Shown here: piece by piece, positions 41,495 through 53,200 of the stretch
Layout: every line of letters begins with the position of its first letter
How positions within the stretch are numbered: the stretch's first letter is position 1
NCBI GenBank assembly: GCA_964586455.1
Contig: CAZPHV010000013.1
Span: 29,300 to 93,299 of the forward strand
Direction of reading: 5' to 3'
Length of the DNA stretch: 64,000 bases
DNA from: Aquimonas sp964586455
GTDB taxonomy: Bacteria; Pseudomonadota; Gammaproteobacteria; Xanthomonadales; Xanthomonadaceae
Translations under genes and position numbers: made by a program
Notes under the pieces: generated by a model
What the model was told of the DNA's origin: nothing
Databases searched by the model: none
The model's input: only the letters and a program-made list of their open reading frames with translations

Positions 41495-43069
41495 TCAATC
41501 CTCGTTGAACTCGCGTCCTTCGGCTTCGGCCTGGATGCGCGCGCGCTGGATCTTGCCGGTGTTGGTCTTGGGCAGGCTGTCGCGGAACTCGACCTCACGC
41601 GGAATCATGAAGTCCTCCAGCTGGCTGCGGCAATGCGCGATGATCGCGCGGGCGTCTAGCGTGACGCCTTCGGCCAGCACCACCACCGCGCGGATCGCGC
41701 GGCCCAGCACTTCGTCGGGTACGCCGACCACGGCGGCTTCGCGCACGCCCGGCAGCGCGTACAGCGCGGCCTCGACTTCCTTCGGCGCGACCTTCTCGCC
41801 GCGCGACTTGATGATGTCGTCCTTGCGGCCTACGAAGTAGACGAAGCCTTCTTCATCCATGCGGAACAGGTCGCCGGTGTGCAGCACCTTCTCCCACGGA
41901 TAGCGGCCGGGCTTGAGCGCCTTGGATGTCGCCTCCTCGTTGCGCCAGTAGCCCTGCATGACGTGGCCGCCGCGCACCACCAGCTCACCGACCGTGTTCG
42001 GCGGCAGCGGCTGGCCGTGATCGTCGGCGACCCAGATCTCGGTGCCGGGAATGGCGATGCCGACGCTGTCCGGGCGGCGCGCAAGCTCCGCCGGCGGCAG
42101 CCAGGTGCAGCGCTTCGACTCGGTCATGCCGTACATCGAGAACACGCGCGCATGCGGAAACAGCGTCTGCAGCTTCTGGATGTGCGCCGGCGGCAGCGCC
42201 GCGGCGGTATTGGTCAGAAAGCGAACGGGTGCGACCCACTCGGGTTTCAGGCTTTTCATCTGCACCAGCATGGCGGCGATCGTCGGCACCAGCGGGAAGC
42301 CGGTGACGCGCTCGCGCTCCAGCAGCGGCAGCACCTTCTGCGGGAACGCGAAGCTGCGCTCCAGCACCAGGGTGTAGCCCTTCAGCACCGCCATCAGCAG
42401 CTGGTAGAGGCCGTAGTCGAAGGCCAGCGGCAGCACGCTCAGTACGACCTCGTCCTCGCTGGCTTCGAGATAGGTGGTGATCGAGGTGGCGGCGTGCAGG
42501 ATGTTCTTGTGCGTCATCATCACGCCCTTGGGGTTGCCGGTGGACCCCGAGGTGTAGACCAGCATGGCCAGGTCGATATCGATGCCGCGCGGCGCCGCAG
42601 GCAGCCGTGCAGCGGTCGAGTCGAGGAAGCCGTTCCAGCCCAGACCCAGCGCGCCGAGATCCGACTCGGCCGTCGCGTCCACCACCACGATGCGGCGCAG
42701 GCTGGGCGTCTGTGCGGCGGCTTCCAGCGCGGCCGGCAGCAGGCTCAGCTGGGTGATCAGCACGCTGGCTTCGCAGTTGCCCAGCACGAAGGCCAGCTTG
42801 TGTGCCTTGGTGGTCGGGTTGATCACGCTGAACACGCCGCCGGCGCGCAGGGTGGCGAAGATCGACACGCAGGTTTCGATGCGGTTCTCGGCGAACACCA
42901 CGCAGCGCTCGCCGTTCGCCAGCCGTGCCTCGTGCACCAGCGCCGCGGCGCAGCGTTCGACGGCGGCGTCGAAGCCGGCATAGTCGAGACGTTCGTCGCC
43001 GCAGACCAGCGCGGTGTGCTGCGGGCGGCGCGCGGCGGCGTCGCGCAGGAAGGCTTCGAAACGCTTCAT
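41495..43069 (-). CDS. Acyl-CoA ligase (AMP-forming), exosortase A system-associated
   Basis: 524 residues of the ANL superfamily; it activates a carboxylate with ATP and passes it to CoA or a carrier protein. Core motifs are LVYTSGSTGNPKGVMMTH (P-loop, about 170-187), FSMYGMTESKRC (A5, about 316-327), HTGDLFRMDEEGFVYFVG (A7/A8, about 418-435), RKDDIIKSRGEKV and LPKTNTGKIQR with the catalytic Lys near 509. FDYGLYQLLMAVLKGYTLVL is typical of the XrtA-associated group. The ACP gene lies five bases upstream, so the acyl adenylate may be loaded onto that ACP rather than CoA. Together with the PLP decarboxylase at 37573 this is a standard XrtA-locus module. The acid activated is unknown. Confidence 0.88.
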   Translation of the reverse strand: MKRFEAFLRDAAARRPQHTALVCGDERLDYAGFDAAVERCAAALVHEARLANGERCVVFAENRIETCVSIFATLRAGGVFSVINPTTKAHKLAFVLGNCEASVLITQLSLLPAALEAAAQTPSLRRIVVVDATAESDLGALGLGWNGFLDSTAARLPAAPRGIDIDLAMLVYTSGSTGNPKGVMMTHKNILHAATSITTYLEASEDEVVLSVLPLAFDYGLYQLLMAVLKGYTLVLERSFAFPQKVLPLLERERVTGFPLVPTIAAMLVQMKSLKPEWVAPVRFLTNTAAALPPAHIQKLQTLFPHARVFSMYGMTESKRCTWLPPAELARRPDSVGIAIPGTEIWVADDHGQPLPPNTVGELVVRGGHVMQGYWRNEEATSKALKPGRYPWEKVLHTGDLFRMDEEGFVYFVGRKDDIIKSRGEKVAPKEVEAALYALPGVREAAVVGVPDEVLGRAIRAVVVLAEGVTLDARAIIAHCRSQLEDFMIPREVEFRDSLPKTNTGKIQRARIQAEAEGREFNED

Positions 43070-43074
43070 CGCGA

Positions 43075-43323
43075 TCAGGCTCCGATCTTGCGGCCGATGT
43101 AGCGCACCAGCGCGCCGACACCATCGATGTTCTCGGGCAGCACTTCGTCATCGTCGACAGTGAAGCCGAAGGTCTCCTCCAGCCAGGTGACCAGCGTCAG
43201 CACGCCCATCGAGTCGATGATGCCGGCCTCGAACAGGCTGGTCTCGGCGTCGAGCGGGGCGTCGCCGGCCACCGGGAAGGCGTCGGCCAGGAAGGCGCGG
43301 ACCTGGGTTTCGATCGGGTTCAT
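43075..43323 (-). CDS. Acyl carrier protein
   Basis: 82 residues of a four-helix carrier protein. The phosphopantetheine site is Ser38 in FEAGIIDSMGVLTLVTWLEE. The acidic helix 2-3 region (VDDDEVLPENIDGVG) fits ACPs. It is separated from the ligase by five bases and from the upstream acyltransferase by 134. The natural partners are the ligase, as loader, and the acyltransferase or NRPS-PKS in the same operon. XrtA loci commonly include such an ACP. The 134-base gap upstream shows no gene and could hold a promoter. Confidence 0.88.
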   Translation of the reverse strand: MNPIETQVRAFLADAFPVAGDAPLDAETSLFEAGIIDSMGVLTLVTWLEETFGFTVDDDEVLPENIDGVGALVRYIGRKIGA

Positions 43324-43457
43324 GCAGGTGTTCCGGGTGTGCGGGCCGCGGCCCGAGCTTGGGAGGAGGTCTGCGCGGACAAGGCGCGCGGCGTGCGCAC
43401 GCGAAATCCGGGCGGATCAAGGCCGGCAAGGCATGCCGGGGCGCGGAATGCTAGCAC

Positions 43458-44249
43458 TCAGGCGGCGTCCGGCTTGGCGGCGGGCTCGGCTTGGGCCGAT
43501 TCGGACGAGGTTTCCGCGGCGCTGGAGACTGGCGCTTCGTCGGGACGCGGCAGCACCCCGACCCGCCGCGCAGGGCTGCCGGCCACTACGGTGTAGGGCG
43601 CGACGTGGGTGCTGACGATGCTGCGCGCGGTGACGATGCTGCCCTCGCCGATCTCCACGCCCGGCAGGATCATCGCGTCGGCGCCGATCCAGACGTTGTC
43701 GTGCACCACGATCGCGCGCACGTCCTCGTCGTCGGGCGGCGCACCGGCCAGCCGCGCCGCGGGGTCGCTGGCGTGGCCTGAGGAATCGCGGAAGCTGACC
43801 CCGCTGGCGACCTGCACGTGGCGGCCGAGGCGGATCTCGCGGCCGACTACGAAGGTCACCTCGTGGCCGATATCGCAGTGGTCGCCGATGTGCAGCTTCG
43901 GGCGGGCGACGAAGCTGGCGGCGAACTTGAGGCTCAGCTTGCCGTTGAAATGCACGTAGTCGCCCAGCACCAGCTCGCCCCGGCCCATCACCCAGGGCAC
44001 GTAGATGCCGGCGGTGACGCCGCGCCCGAAGCGCGTGCAGTAGGCCTTCAGCAGCGGCTCGGCGATCAGCTTGCCGCGCACGAAGAACACCACGCTGCGC
44101 AGTCCGAGGAACAGCCACAGCATCGGCAGCACCAGCAGCTTCGGCGCCGGTAGCGTGAAGTGGTGCAGTCGGCGCTTGCCCGAGCGCAGCGCGCGCGCCA
44201 GCGGATGATCGGCGCGTGCGGCCCAGTGGCGCAGGCGTGACAGGTTCAT
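43458..44249 (-). CDS. Hexapeptide-repeat (left-handed beta-helix) acyltransferase
   Basis: 263 residues. An N-terminal region with a hydrophobic stretch (LLVLPMLWLFLGLRSVVFFV, about 38-57) is followed by LbH repeats: GRGELVLGDYVHFNGKLSL, KLHIGDHCDIGHEVTFVVG, EIRLGRHVQVASGVSF. Then VWIGADAMILPGVEIGEGS leads to the typical SIVSTHVAPYTVVAGSPARR end. The NodL/CysE/WbbJ-type family transfers acetyl or other acyl groups to sugar hydroxyls or amines. The Ala/Glu-rich C-terminus is probably disordered. It starts four bases after the NRPS-PKS stop, so the two are almost certainly co-translated. That makes it a candidate for moving the NRPS-PKS product to a glycan. Confidence 0.83.
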   Translation of the reverse strand: MNLSRLRHWAARADHPLARALRSGKRRLHHFTLPAPKLLVLPMLWLFLGLRSVVFFVRGKLIAEPLLKAYCTRFGRGVTAGIYVPWVMGRGELVLGDYVHFNGKLSLKFAASFVARPKLHIGDHCDIGHEVTFVVGREIRLGRHVQVASGVSFRDSSGHASDPAARLAGAPPDDEDVRAIVVHDNVWIGADAMILPGVEIGEGSIVTARSIVSTHVAPYTVVAGSPARRVGVLPRPDEAPVSSAAETSSESAQAEPAAKPDAA

Positions 44250-44253
44250 GCGT

Positions 44254-47200
44254 TCAGTGCTCCCTTGATTTTGGTGCGGTGCCGAACAGTCGCGACAGCC
44301 AGGAGCTCCGCGGAGGCGCTGCGTGTCCGACGGCGCAAGCGATATCCGCAGCCAGCGCGCGCAGGCTGGCCTGGCCGACCCGCAGCAGCGGCAGGCGCAC
44401 GCCGCTGGTGTCTTCGACCTGCTGGACCATGCGCAGGGCCAGCAGCGAGTCGCCGCCGTGGTCGAAGAAGCCGGCGTCGGGGTCGATCGCGATGCCGCCG
44501 AGCAGCTCGGCCCAGATGCGCGTCAGCAAGGCTTCGTGCGGGTCCAGCGTGGCGCCGGCTTCGGCAGGCCCTGCCGTGGGTGCGGCCAGCTCTGCCGCCG
44601 GAAGGCCCCGCAGCGCGGCGCGGTCGCGCTTGCCGTTGGGCAGGCGCGGCAGCGCTGCGGCGCGCAGGAAGCGCGCGGGCAACATCGGCGCCGGCAGGCG
44701 CTGTGCCAGCTGCCGGCGCAGCGTGCGCGGGTCGGGGGCCGCGTCGGCATCGATCTGCAGGAAGGCCCAGAGTTCGCCCTCGCCGCTGTCGACCAGCGCA
44801 CAGGCGGCGTCGCGCACGCCGGGCAGGTCGAGCAGGGCGCAGTCGATTTCCTCAAGCTCGATGCGATGTCCGCGCAGCTTGATCTGGCTGTCGATGCGGC
44901 CAAGGTGGCGCAGGCGGGTGGGCGCATCCAGCACCGCCAGATCGCCGCTACGGTAGGCGCGTTCGCCTGTTGCCGGCAGCGCGAGGAAGCGCTGCGCGCT
45001 GAGCTCGGGCCGCGCCAGATAGCCTTGTGCCACGCCGGCGCCGCTGATCCACAGTTCGCCCGGTAGGCCCGGCGCCACGGGATTTCCGTCTTCGTCCAGC
45101 ACGTGCAGGCCGATGCCCGGCAGGGCCTCGCCAAGCAGCACCCCGCGCTCGGGCGACTCGACCTGCCAGGCGCTGGCCCAGACCGTGGCCTCGGTTGGGC
45201 CATACAGATTCCACAGCTCGGCCACCTGCGGCAGCAGCCGCTGCGCCAGTGCCTGCGCCAGCGGCTCGCCGCCCAGCCAGACCCGGCAGGCACGCAGCGC
45301 AGTCGGCGGCGGGCTGCCCAGCCACAGCTGCATCAGGGTCGGCGTGGTCTGCAGCAGGCTGCAGTTTTCGTCGGCCAGCAGGCGCCACAGCGCCGTCGGT
45401 TCGCGCGCCTGCTCGCTGTCGGCGATCACGCTGCAGGCACCGCATGCCAGCGGCAGCAGCAATTCGGCGATGGCGATGTCGAAGCTGGCGGTGGTGGTCG
45501 CGAGCACGCGATCGTCTGCGCGCAGGCCAGGTCGCCGTGCCAGCGCCTGCAGCAGCCAGGCGAGATTGGCCTGGGTGACTTCGACGCCCTTGGGTTGGCC
45601 GGTGCTGCCCGAGGTGTAGATCACATAGGCGCTGGCCGCCGCCTCACAGGCATCCGCGATCGCTGCGGTGGAAGCCTGCTCAGGCAGTGCTTGCAGGGCC
45701 AGCCAGGGCCGTGTCCGCAGTGTCTCCGGCAGGTCCTCGGCGCGCGCGCACAGGATCAGCCGCAGCCCGGCGTCCGCGGCCATGAAGGCCAGGCGCGACG
45801 GCGGATACTCGGGATCGAGCGGCACCCAGGCCGCGCCGCAGGCGAAGCAGGCCAGCATCGCGGCGGGCAGGTCGAAGCCGCGTGGCAGGCACAGGCCGAC
45901 CCGATCACCGGCCCTCACGCCCTGCGTCCTCAGCGCGGTGGCGATCGCATCGATGCGCCGACCCAGGCCCGCGTAGTCGAGCCGCAGCGGCGCCGCCGCG
46001 ATCGCCGCAGGCGTGGTCGGTGCGGATGCGGTCGATGCCTCCGTGCCTGGCGTTGGTGTGGTCGATGCCAGTGCAGGTACCAGCGCGAACAGCGCGCGCT
46101 CGAACTGCGCGAGCACCGCCTGCACGCGCTGCGGGCTGAGCAGCTCGGTGCTGTGGTGCAGATCGAGCAGGAGCGCGTCGGGCTGTTCGTGGAAGTTGAA
46201 CATCAGCTCGCTGAGCAGTCCCGGCTTGCGGCCTTCGCGTCCACTGGCCTGCAGCGGCGCGAACTGCTGCAGGTCCAACGCCGGGTTGAGGTTGAAGTGG
46301 ACCCCGCTCAGCGCCGGCCGGTCGCCGCGGGCCGCGCGTCCCAGCGCCTGCGCGACCCGCGCCTGGGTCAACCAGGGCTGGTCCAGCGCGTCCAGCAGGG
46401 CGCTGCGTACGCCGGCCAGGCTGGCCAGCGGATCGGCGTCCGCGCCCAGCCGAATGCGCACGGGCAAATCCAGCACGCCGTCGCCGATCAGGGCCGGATG
46501 GCGTCCCTGGGCCTGACTGGCATAGGGCAGGGCCAGCACCAGGTCGCCGTGGCCACAGAGTTCGCGCAGGGCCACCGCGGTGACTGCCAGCAGCAGCTGG
46601 TAGAGCGTGCAGCGCTGGGCCGCGGCAATTGCCTTGAGTTGGGCGAAACCCTCACCTTCATAGCAACGCTGCAGGCTGTCGGCGGCGAAGCGCCGCCCGG
46701 CGCCGGGCTCTCGATCGGCCAGCGACAGCGCGGGCGCGTCGCGCAGGCGCTCCACCGCTGCCGCCAGCGCGTGCTGGCCCTCGCTGCCTTCGATGCGTGC
46801 CAGCGTGGCGCTGGCAAAGTCCAGCGGTGACTCGGGTTCCGCCAGCGCCGCCGCTACGCCCTGCGTTTCCGCAGCCAGCAGCAGTGCGAGCTCGCGCATG
46901 AACACGCCGTTGGCCCAGCCGTCGAAAACGAGGTGGCTGCCGGCCAGCTGCACCTCCGCCGCCTGCTCGGGCAGCAGGCACAGTCGCAGCGCCATCAGCG
47001 CGTGTTCGCCGGGTGCGTAGTCGCGCAGCCGCAGCGCCTCGAAGCAGGCGTCGGCGGATGCCGCGGGCGCGGCCTCGGCGCGCAGGTCGAGCACGGCGAA
47101 ATCAGGGCCCAGCGCGGCGACTTCATGCTGCTGCGGTCGCTCGGCTTCGATGCGCAGGCGAAAGCCGACGTGGCGTTCCAGCAGCCGTCGCAACGCGTGT

Positions 47201-50200
47201 TCCAGTGCGGCGGCGTCGACGCCGCCCTGCAGACGCAGGCGGTAGGACTCGACCAGGGCGCGCGCGCCGTTCGGGTTGAGCGCAGTCGCCAGCCAGCGTT
47301 CGGTCTGGCCCGGCCCCAGCGGGCCGCTGCGTGCCTGCATCGGTGCAGTCAAGTCGGAGGGCGTGGTCGCCTGAGCAACTTCGCGTGTGCTGATGAAACC
47401 AAGCGCCATCAGCTCATCCAGCGCGCCGACAAAGACCTCGACGATGCGGTCCAGCTCGGCCGCGCCCATGGCCGCGGTGACGAAGTGACCGAACTGTTCG
47501 TACAGGTGCAGGCCGTGGAAGCGCGCGAGGTAATAGAACAGGCTGATGTTCTTCTGGTCCTCGTCCCACTGCAGCCGCCACAGCGAGGCGCAGTGCACCG
47601 CTTTCACCGGCGCGCTGCGGGCGACGAACGCGGCGTTGAGCCGGTCGATCAGGCCCTGGGTGCGCGCATTCAGATCGTCGTAGAAGGCCTGGCCGCCGCG
47701 CTTCAGCTCCAGCAGCGTGGCCTTGGCTGCAGCCAGCGCCAGCGGGTGGCGCACGAAGGTGCCGGCGAAGTAGGTGACGCCGGCCTCGGGGTAGCTGTCA
47801 TCGCCGTACTGCCAGTGGCCGCCGTCGAGCGCGTCCAGCCAGTGGGCGCTGCCGGCGATCGCCGCGAACGGCAGGCCGCCGCCGATGATCTTGCCGTAGG
47901 TGCAGAGGTCGGCACGCACGCCGTAGAACTGCTGGGCGCCGCCCGGCGCCAGCCGGAAGCCGGTGACCACTTCGTCGAAGATCAGGGCCGCGCCGCAGCC
48001 GTCGCAGATCTCGCGCAGGGCCTGCACGAAGGCGCGCGGCTGCAGGGTCGGGTATTTGTTCTGGATCGGCTCGATCATCACCGCCGCCAGCTCGTGGCCG
48101 CGCTCGCGCAGAATCTTCAGCGCCTCGTCCGAGGCGTAGTCCAGCACCAGCACGTTCTCGACCGCGTTCGCGAGGATGCCGGGCGCGGCCGCCAGCGAGC
48201 GCAGCTGGCGGGTGCCGCGCACGATCACCTCGTCGAAGATGCCGTGATAGCTGTTGGTGAAGATGGCGATGGTCTTGCGACCGGTCACCGTGCGGGCGAT
48301 GCGCATGGCGCCCATCACCGCTTCCGAGCCGGTGTTGCAGAAGCCGACGCGGGCATGGCCGGTGAATTCGCTGATCAGATCGGCGACTTCCGCCGCCAGC
48401 GGGTGCTGCGGGCCGACTTCGAGCCCGCGATCGAGCTGCGCACGCATGGCCGCGACCAGAGCCTTCGGCTGATAGCCGAGCAGGTTGGCGCCGAAGCAGC
48501 TCAGCAGATCGATGTACTCGTTGCCGTCGAGGTCCCAGACCCGTGCACCGTCCGAACGATCGGCCACGATCGGATAGACCAGATCCTTCCACAGCGGGTT
48601 GAAACCGGTGACTACGCGCGGGTCGGCCATGCGCGCGCGGTGCTGCTGGCTGAAGGCGCGCGATTTGCCGCTGCGGGCGAGGTAGCGCGCGGTGAAATCA
48701 TCGAGCCAGGCGCGCTGGGCGGCGCTCATCTGCTGCTGCGGCTTGACCGTGATCCGCGCGGAGGCGCCGAAGGGCTTGGCGATCAGGTCGGCCTTGTCGT
48801 CACCCGCCGAGCCGGTGCCGCTTGAGGTCGCGGCGGACACGCCGGGCCGAGCGGCAGCCGGCAGCGCGGCTGGCGTCGATGCGTTCTGCGCAGACATGGC
48901 CGAATCGGCCGGCAGCGCGCCGCCAGTGAGCAGTGCCAGCTGCTGCTGCATCAGCGCCATCTGCTGCTGGATCAGGCCGAGCACGCCGGCATCGGTGGGC
49001 TGTGCGGGCAGGCCAGGGCTTGGCGCCGCAGGCGTCGCCGCAAAACGCTCCGGCGGTAGCTCGGCGTGCAGGAACTCGACCAGGCGCTCGACCGTGTCGA
49101 GATCCTCCATCAGCCGGCGGAAGCGCAGCTTGAGGCCGAACACGCGCTCCAGCTCCAGCGTGGCCTGGGTCAGGCTCAGCGAATCCAGTCCCTGCTCGAC
49201 CAGGCTCTCGGACGGTGACAGGTCCTCGGGTGCGAGCCCGGCCACATCGGCGAGCAGGCGGCGCAGTTCCAGGGCGAGGGTGGGGCGACGGTCGGCCATG
49301 GGCGGGTCCTCGGTGGCGCGACTCGGCGCGGCCAGCGGTTCAGCGGCTGAATCAATGGACGGCTCGGCGCTGGCGGGCTGGCGCCCGCGGAACCAGAAGC
49401 GGGTATCGGCGAAGCGGTAGGTCGGCAGATGGGCGCGCCGCGCATCGCGCGGCAGCGGCCAGTCGAGCGCGAGACCCGTGCACCACAGCCGACCGATCGC
49501 TTCGACCGCATGCAGGGCCGCATCGGCAGCGGAGTTCGGCGCCGGCAGCAGGGGCAGCACCCGCGGCGCGCGGCCCTGGGCATCGCGGTGCTGGCGGGCG
49601 AGCGCAGTCAGCGCTTGGCCAGGCCCGAGCTCGATCAGCACCGTGCCGGGCTGGGCCAGCTCGCGCGTGAGCGCATCCGAGAAGCGCACCGGCGCGCGTA
49701 CCTGGCGCGCCCAGTAGGCGGGGTCGGTGGCCTCGTCAGCGCGCAGCGGCGCGCCGCTGACGCAGGAGTACACCGGCAGCTGCGGCGGACTCAGCGCAAT
49801 CTCCGAGAGCGCCTGGTGCACGGCCGACACTGCGCCGTCCATGGCCGCGCTGTGGAAGGCGTGCGAGACCCGCAGTCGCGTCGCCTGCAGGCCGGCCTCA
49901 CCCAGCTCGCCTTCGAGCGCATCGATGGCCGTCGCGGGGCCCGCCAGCACGCAGAGCTGCGGCGCGTTGTAGCCGACGATCTCGATGCCGTCGAGCAGAT
50001 GCGCGGCCAGGGCCTCGGCACCGGCGCGCACCGCCAGCATGCCGCCGCGCGGCTGCGCCCACATCGCGGCTGCGCGTGCGCAGACCGCACGCGCGCCGTC
50101 CTCGATCGACAGCACGCCGGCCATGGCGGCTGCGGAGTACTCGCCGAGGCTGTGGCCGATCAGCGCGGCGGGCTTGAGGCCCAGGCTCGCCAGCCACTGC

Positions 50201-53200
50201 GCCAGCGCGACCTCCATGCAGTACAGCGCCGGCTGCGCGTAGCGGGTCTCGGCCAGCAGCGCGCTGGCGAGGCTGTCGTCGGCCTCCAGCAGCAGGGCGC
50301 GCAGGTCGATGTCGAGCAGCGGCTGTGCGGCGGCCAGCGCTGAGTCCAGCGCTTCGGCGAAGGCGGGCACTTCCGCATGCAGGGCGGCCGCCATGCCCGG
50401 ATGCTGCGAGCCCTGGCCGGGGAACAGGAAGACCAGGCGCGGCGCCGGCTCGGCCGCCTCCGGCTTGGCCTCGCGACGCAGGCCGGCGATGAGTTCGACG
50501 CGATCGCGCGCGGCGACCGCGCGCCGCAGCGGCAGCGCGCTGCGGCCGCGCACCAGCGTCGCCAGCACGGCGTCCAGCGGCAGGGCTTCGTGCTCCAGCG
50601 CATCGGCGAGATCGGTGGCACGCGCGGCGAGCGCCTCCGCGCTGCGTGCGGACAGCGGGAACAGGCGCAGGCTGGGCGTCTCGTCCGATGCGAACCGCGG
50701 TGCGCGCTGAGGCGCTTCCGCCAGGACCACATGCGCATTGGTGCCGCCGACGCCGAAGCTGCTGACCGCCGCCGCCCGCGGCTCTACGCCGCGCGGCCAA
50801 GGCTGGGTTTCCGCGCTGACGCGGAACGGCGTGGCGGCGAAATCGATCTGCGGGTTCGGCGCGCGGTAGTGCAGGGTGCCGGGGATGCGTTCGCGCGCAA
50901 GACAGAGCGCGGCCTTGATCAGCCCGAGCACGCCGGCGGCGGCGATGGTGTGGCCGAGGTTGGACTTCAGCGATCCGAGCACGACTGAAGCGGTGGGCAC
51001 GGCATCTTCGGCATAGGCGCGGCGTAGGGCTTCGACTTCGATCGGATCGCCCAGCGCGGTGCCGGTGCCGTGGGCCTCGACATAGCCGATCGCGCTGGCC
51101 GGCAGCCCGGCATCGTCCAGCGCCAGCCGAATGCACTCGGCCTGACCCTGCACGCTGGGCGCGGTGAAGCTGGCCTTGCCGGCGCCGTCGTTGTTCAACC
51201 CGACGCCGCGGATCAGCGCATGCACGGTATCGCCGTCGTCCAGCGCCTGCTGCAGGGGTTTCAGCACCACCAGCGCGCCGGCGCTGCTGAAGACGGTGCC
51301 GGAAGCTTCAGCATCGAAGGGCCGGCAGCGGCCGTCGGCGGATTCCATGCCGCCTTCGACGTGCAGATAGCCGGCCTGCTGCGGTACCAGCACCGAGGCG
51401 CCGCCGGCGATCGCCACTTCGCAGCGCCCCGCGCGCAGGGCCTGCACGGCTTCGGCCACCGCGACCAGGCCGGTCGAGCAGGCGGTGTGCACGCTGACCG
51501 CCGGCCCGCGCAGGTCGAGCCGATGGGCGATGCGGGTGGCGGCGTAGTCCTTCTCGCTGGCCAGCATCAGCGCGAACTCGCCGCTGGCGGCGATGCGCTC
51601 GGGCTCGGCGGCGCGCAGGGCCGGTGCATAGCTGTTGTTGCCGGTGCCGGCGTAGACGCCGACGCGTTCGCCGCGGGCGGCCAGGGCCTGCGGATCGAGC
51701 GCGGCGTCTTCCAGTGCGGTCTGAGCGAGCTCCAGCAGCAGGCGCTGCTGCGGATCGAGCAGGGTGGCCTCGCTTTTCGACAGCCCGAAAAAGCCGGCGT
51801 CGAAGCGGTCGGCATCCTCCAGCACGCCGCGCGCGGCGACGAAGTTGGGTCGTTCGATCAGCGCGCGCGGCAGCGAGGGGTCGAGCTCGTCGCGACTGAA
51901 GCGGCGCAGGCCTTCGACGCCGTCCAGCAGGTTCTGCCAGAACGCTTCGACATCGCGGCTGCCCGGCGCACGCAGGGCCCAGCCGACGATCGCGATCGGT
52001 GCCTGCGCATCGGCCGCGTGGCGCCGTGTTCTTGTGGCGGCCTGCGTACCCTGCTCCAGCGCCTCGATCTGCGAGGCCACGCTGGGCCGGTCGTAGACCA
52101 GGGCCACGCTCAGGCCCTCGATGCCCTGCGCGCGCGCCTGCGCGACGACCCGCAGCACGCTCAGCGAGCGCGCGCCGGCGGCGAAGACCGAGTCGTGTTC
52201 AGTCAGTTCGCTGCGCCCCAGCGCCTCGCGCCACAGCGCGAGCAGGCGCGCCCGCGGCGGCTGCGAGCGGTCGATGCTCGCGTCGACCTGCGGTACCGGC
52301 AGGCCGCGGCGATCGATCTTGCCGCTGGGCGTGGTCGGCAGCCGCGGCAGCACGACATAGCGCTGTGGCTGCATGTAGGCCGGCAGGCGCTCGCGCAGAT
52401 GCGCGCGCAGGGCTTCGATCAAGGCGTTCTCGTCGCCGGCCTCGCGCGCCACCACCCAGGCGACCAGCTGCCGGCCCAGCCCGGGCAGCTCGCAGGCGCC
52501 GACCGCGGCATCGCGCAGCGCGCACTGGCCGAGCAGGGCCAGTTCGATCTCGCCGGGTTCGATGCGGTAGCCGTCGATCTTGAGCTGGGCATCGGCACGG
52601 CCGAGGTAGTGCAGCACGCCCTCGGCATCGCGCCGCACGCGGTCGCCGGTGCGGTACTGCGTGCCGTTCGCGGTCTCCACGAATCGCTCGGCGCTCAGCT
52701 CCGCGCGGCCGAGATAGCCGCAGGCCAGCGTCTCGCCGCCGAGCAGCAGTTCGCCTTCGTTCGGATCCTGCACGTCTTCGAGCGGCCCCAGCGCGATGCG
52801 CACATGCGGCAGGGCGTGGCCGATCGGCGGGATCGCTGGCCAGGTCGTCGGATCGCCTTCCAGCTCAAAGGCGGTGACCACGTGCGACTCGGTCGGCCCG
52901 TAGTGGTTGTGCAGGGCGCTGCCGGGCAGGCGCGCGAACAGGCGGCGGATGCTGTCCGTCACCTGCAGCTGTTCACCGGCGCTGACCACATCGCGCAGCG
53001 GCGGCGGCGCGGCTTCGACGCAGGCCTCGGCCAGCATCTGCAGGGCGACATAGGGCAGGAACAGGCGCTGCACGCGCTCACGCATGAGCGCTGCGCGCAG
53101 GGCCTCGGGGTCGCGTCGCTCGGCTTCCGACAGCAGCACCAGGCAGCCGCCGGTGGCAATGGTCGAGAGGATCTCCTGGAAGTGCACGTCGAAGGACAGC

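Noticed and set aside
46933..48825. Plus-strand frame of 630 codons opposite the aminotransferase domain
   Set aside because: It is antisense to the PLP aminotransferase and condensation domains, with repetitive composition.
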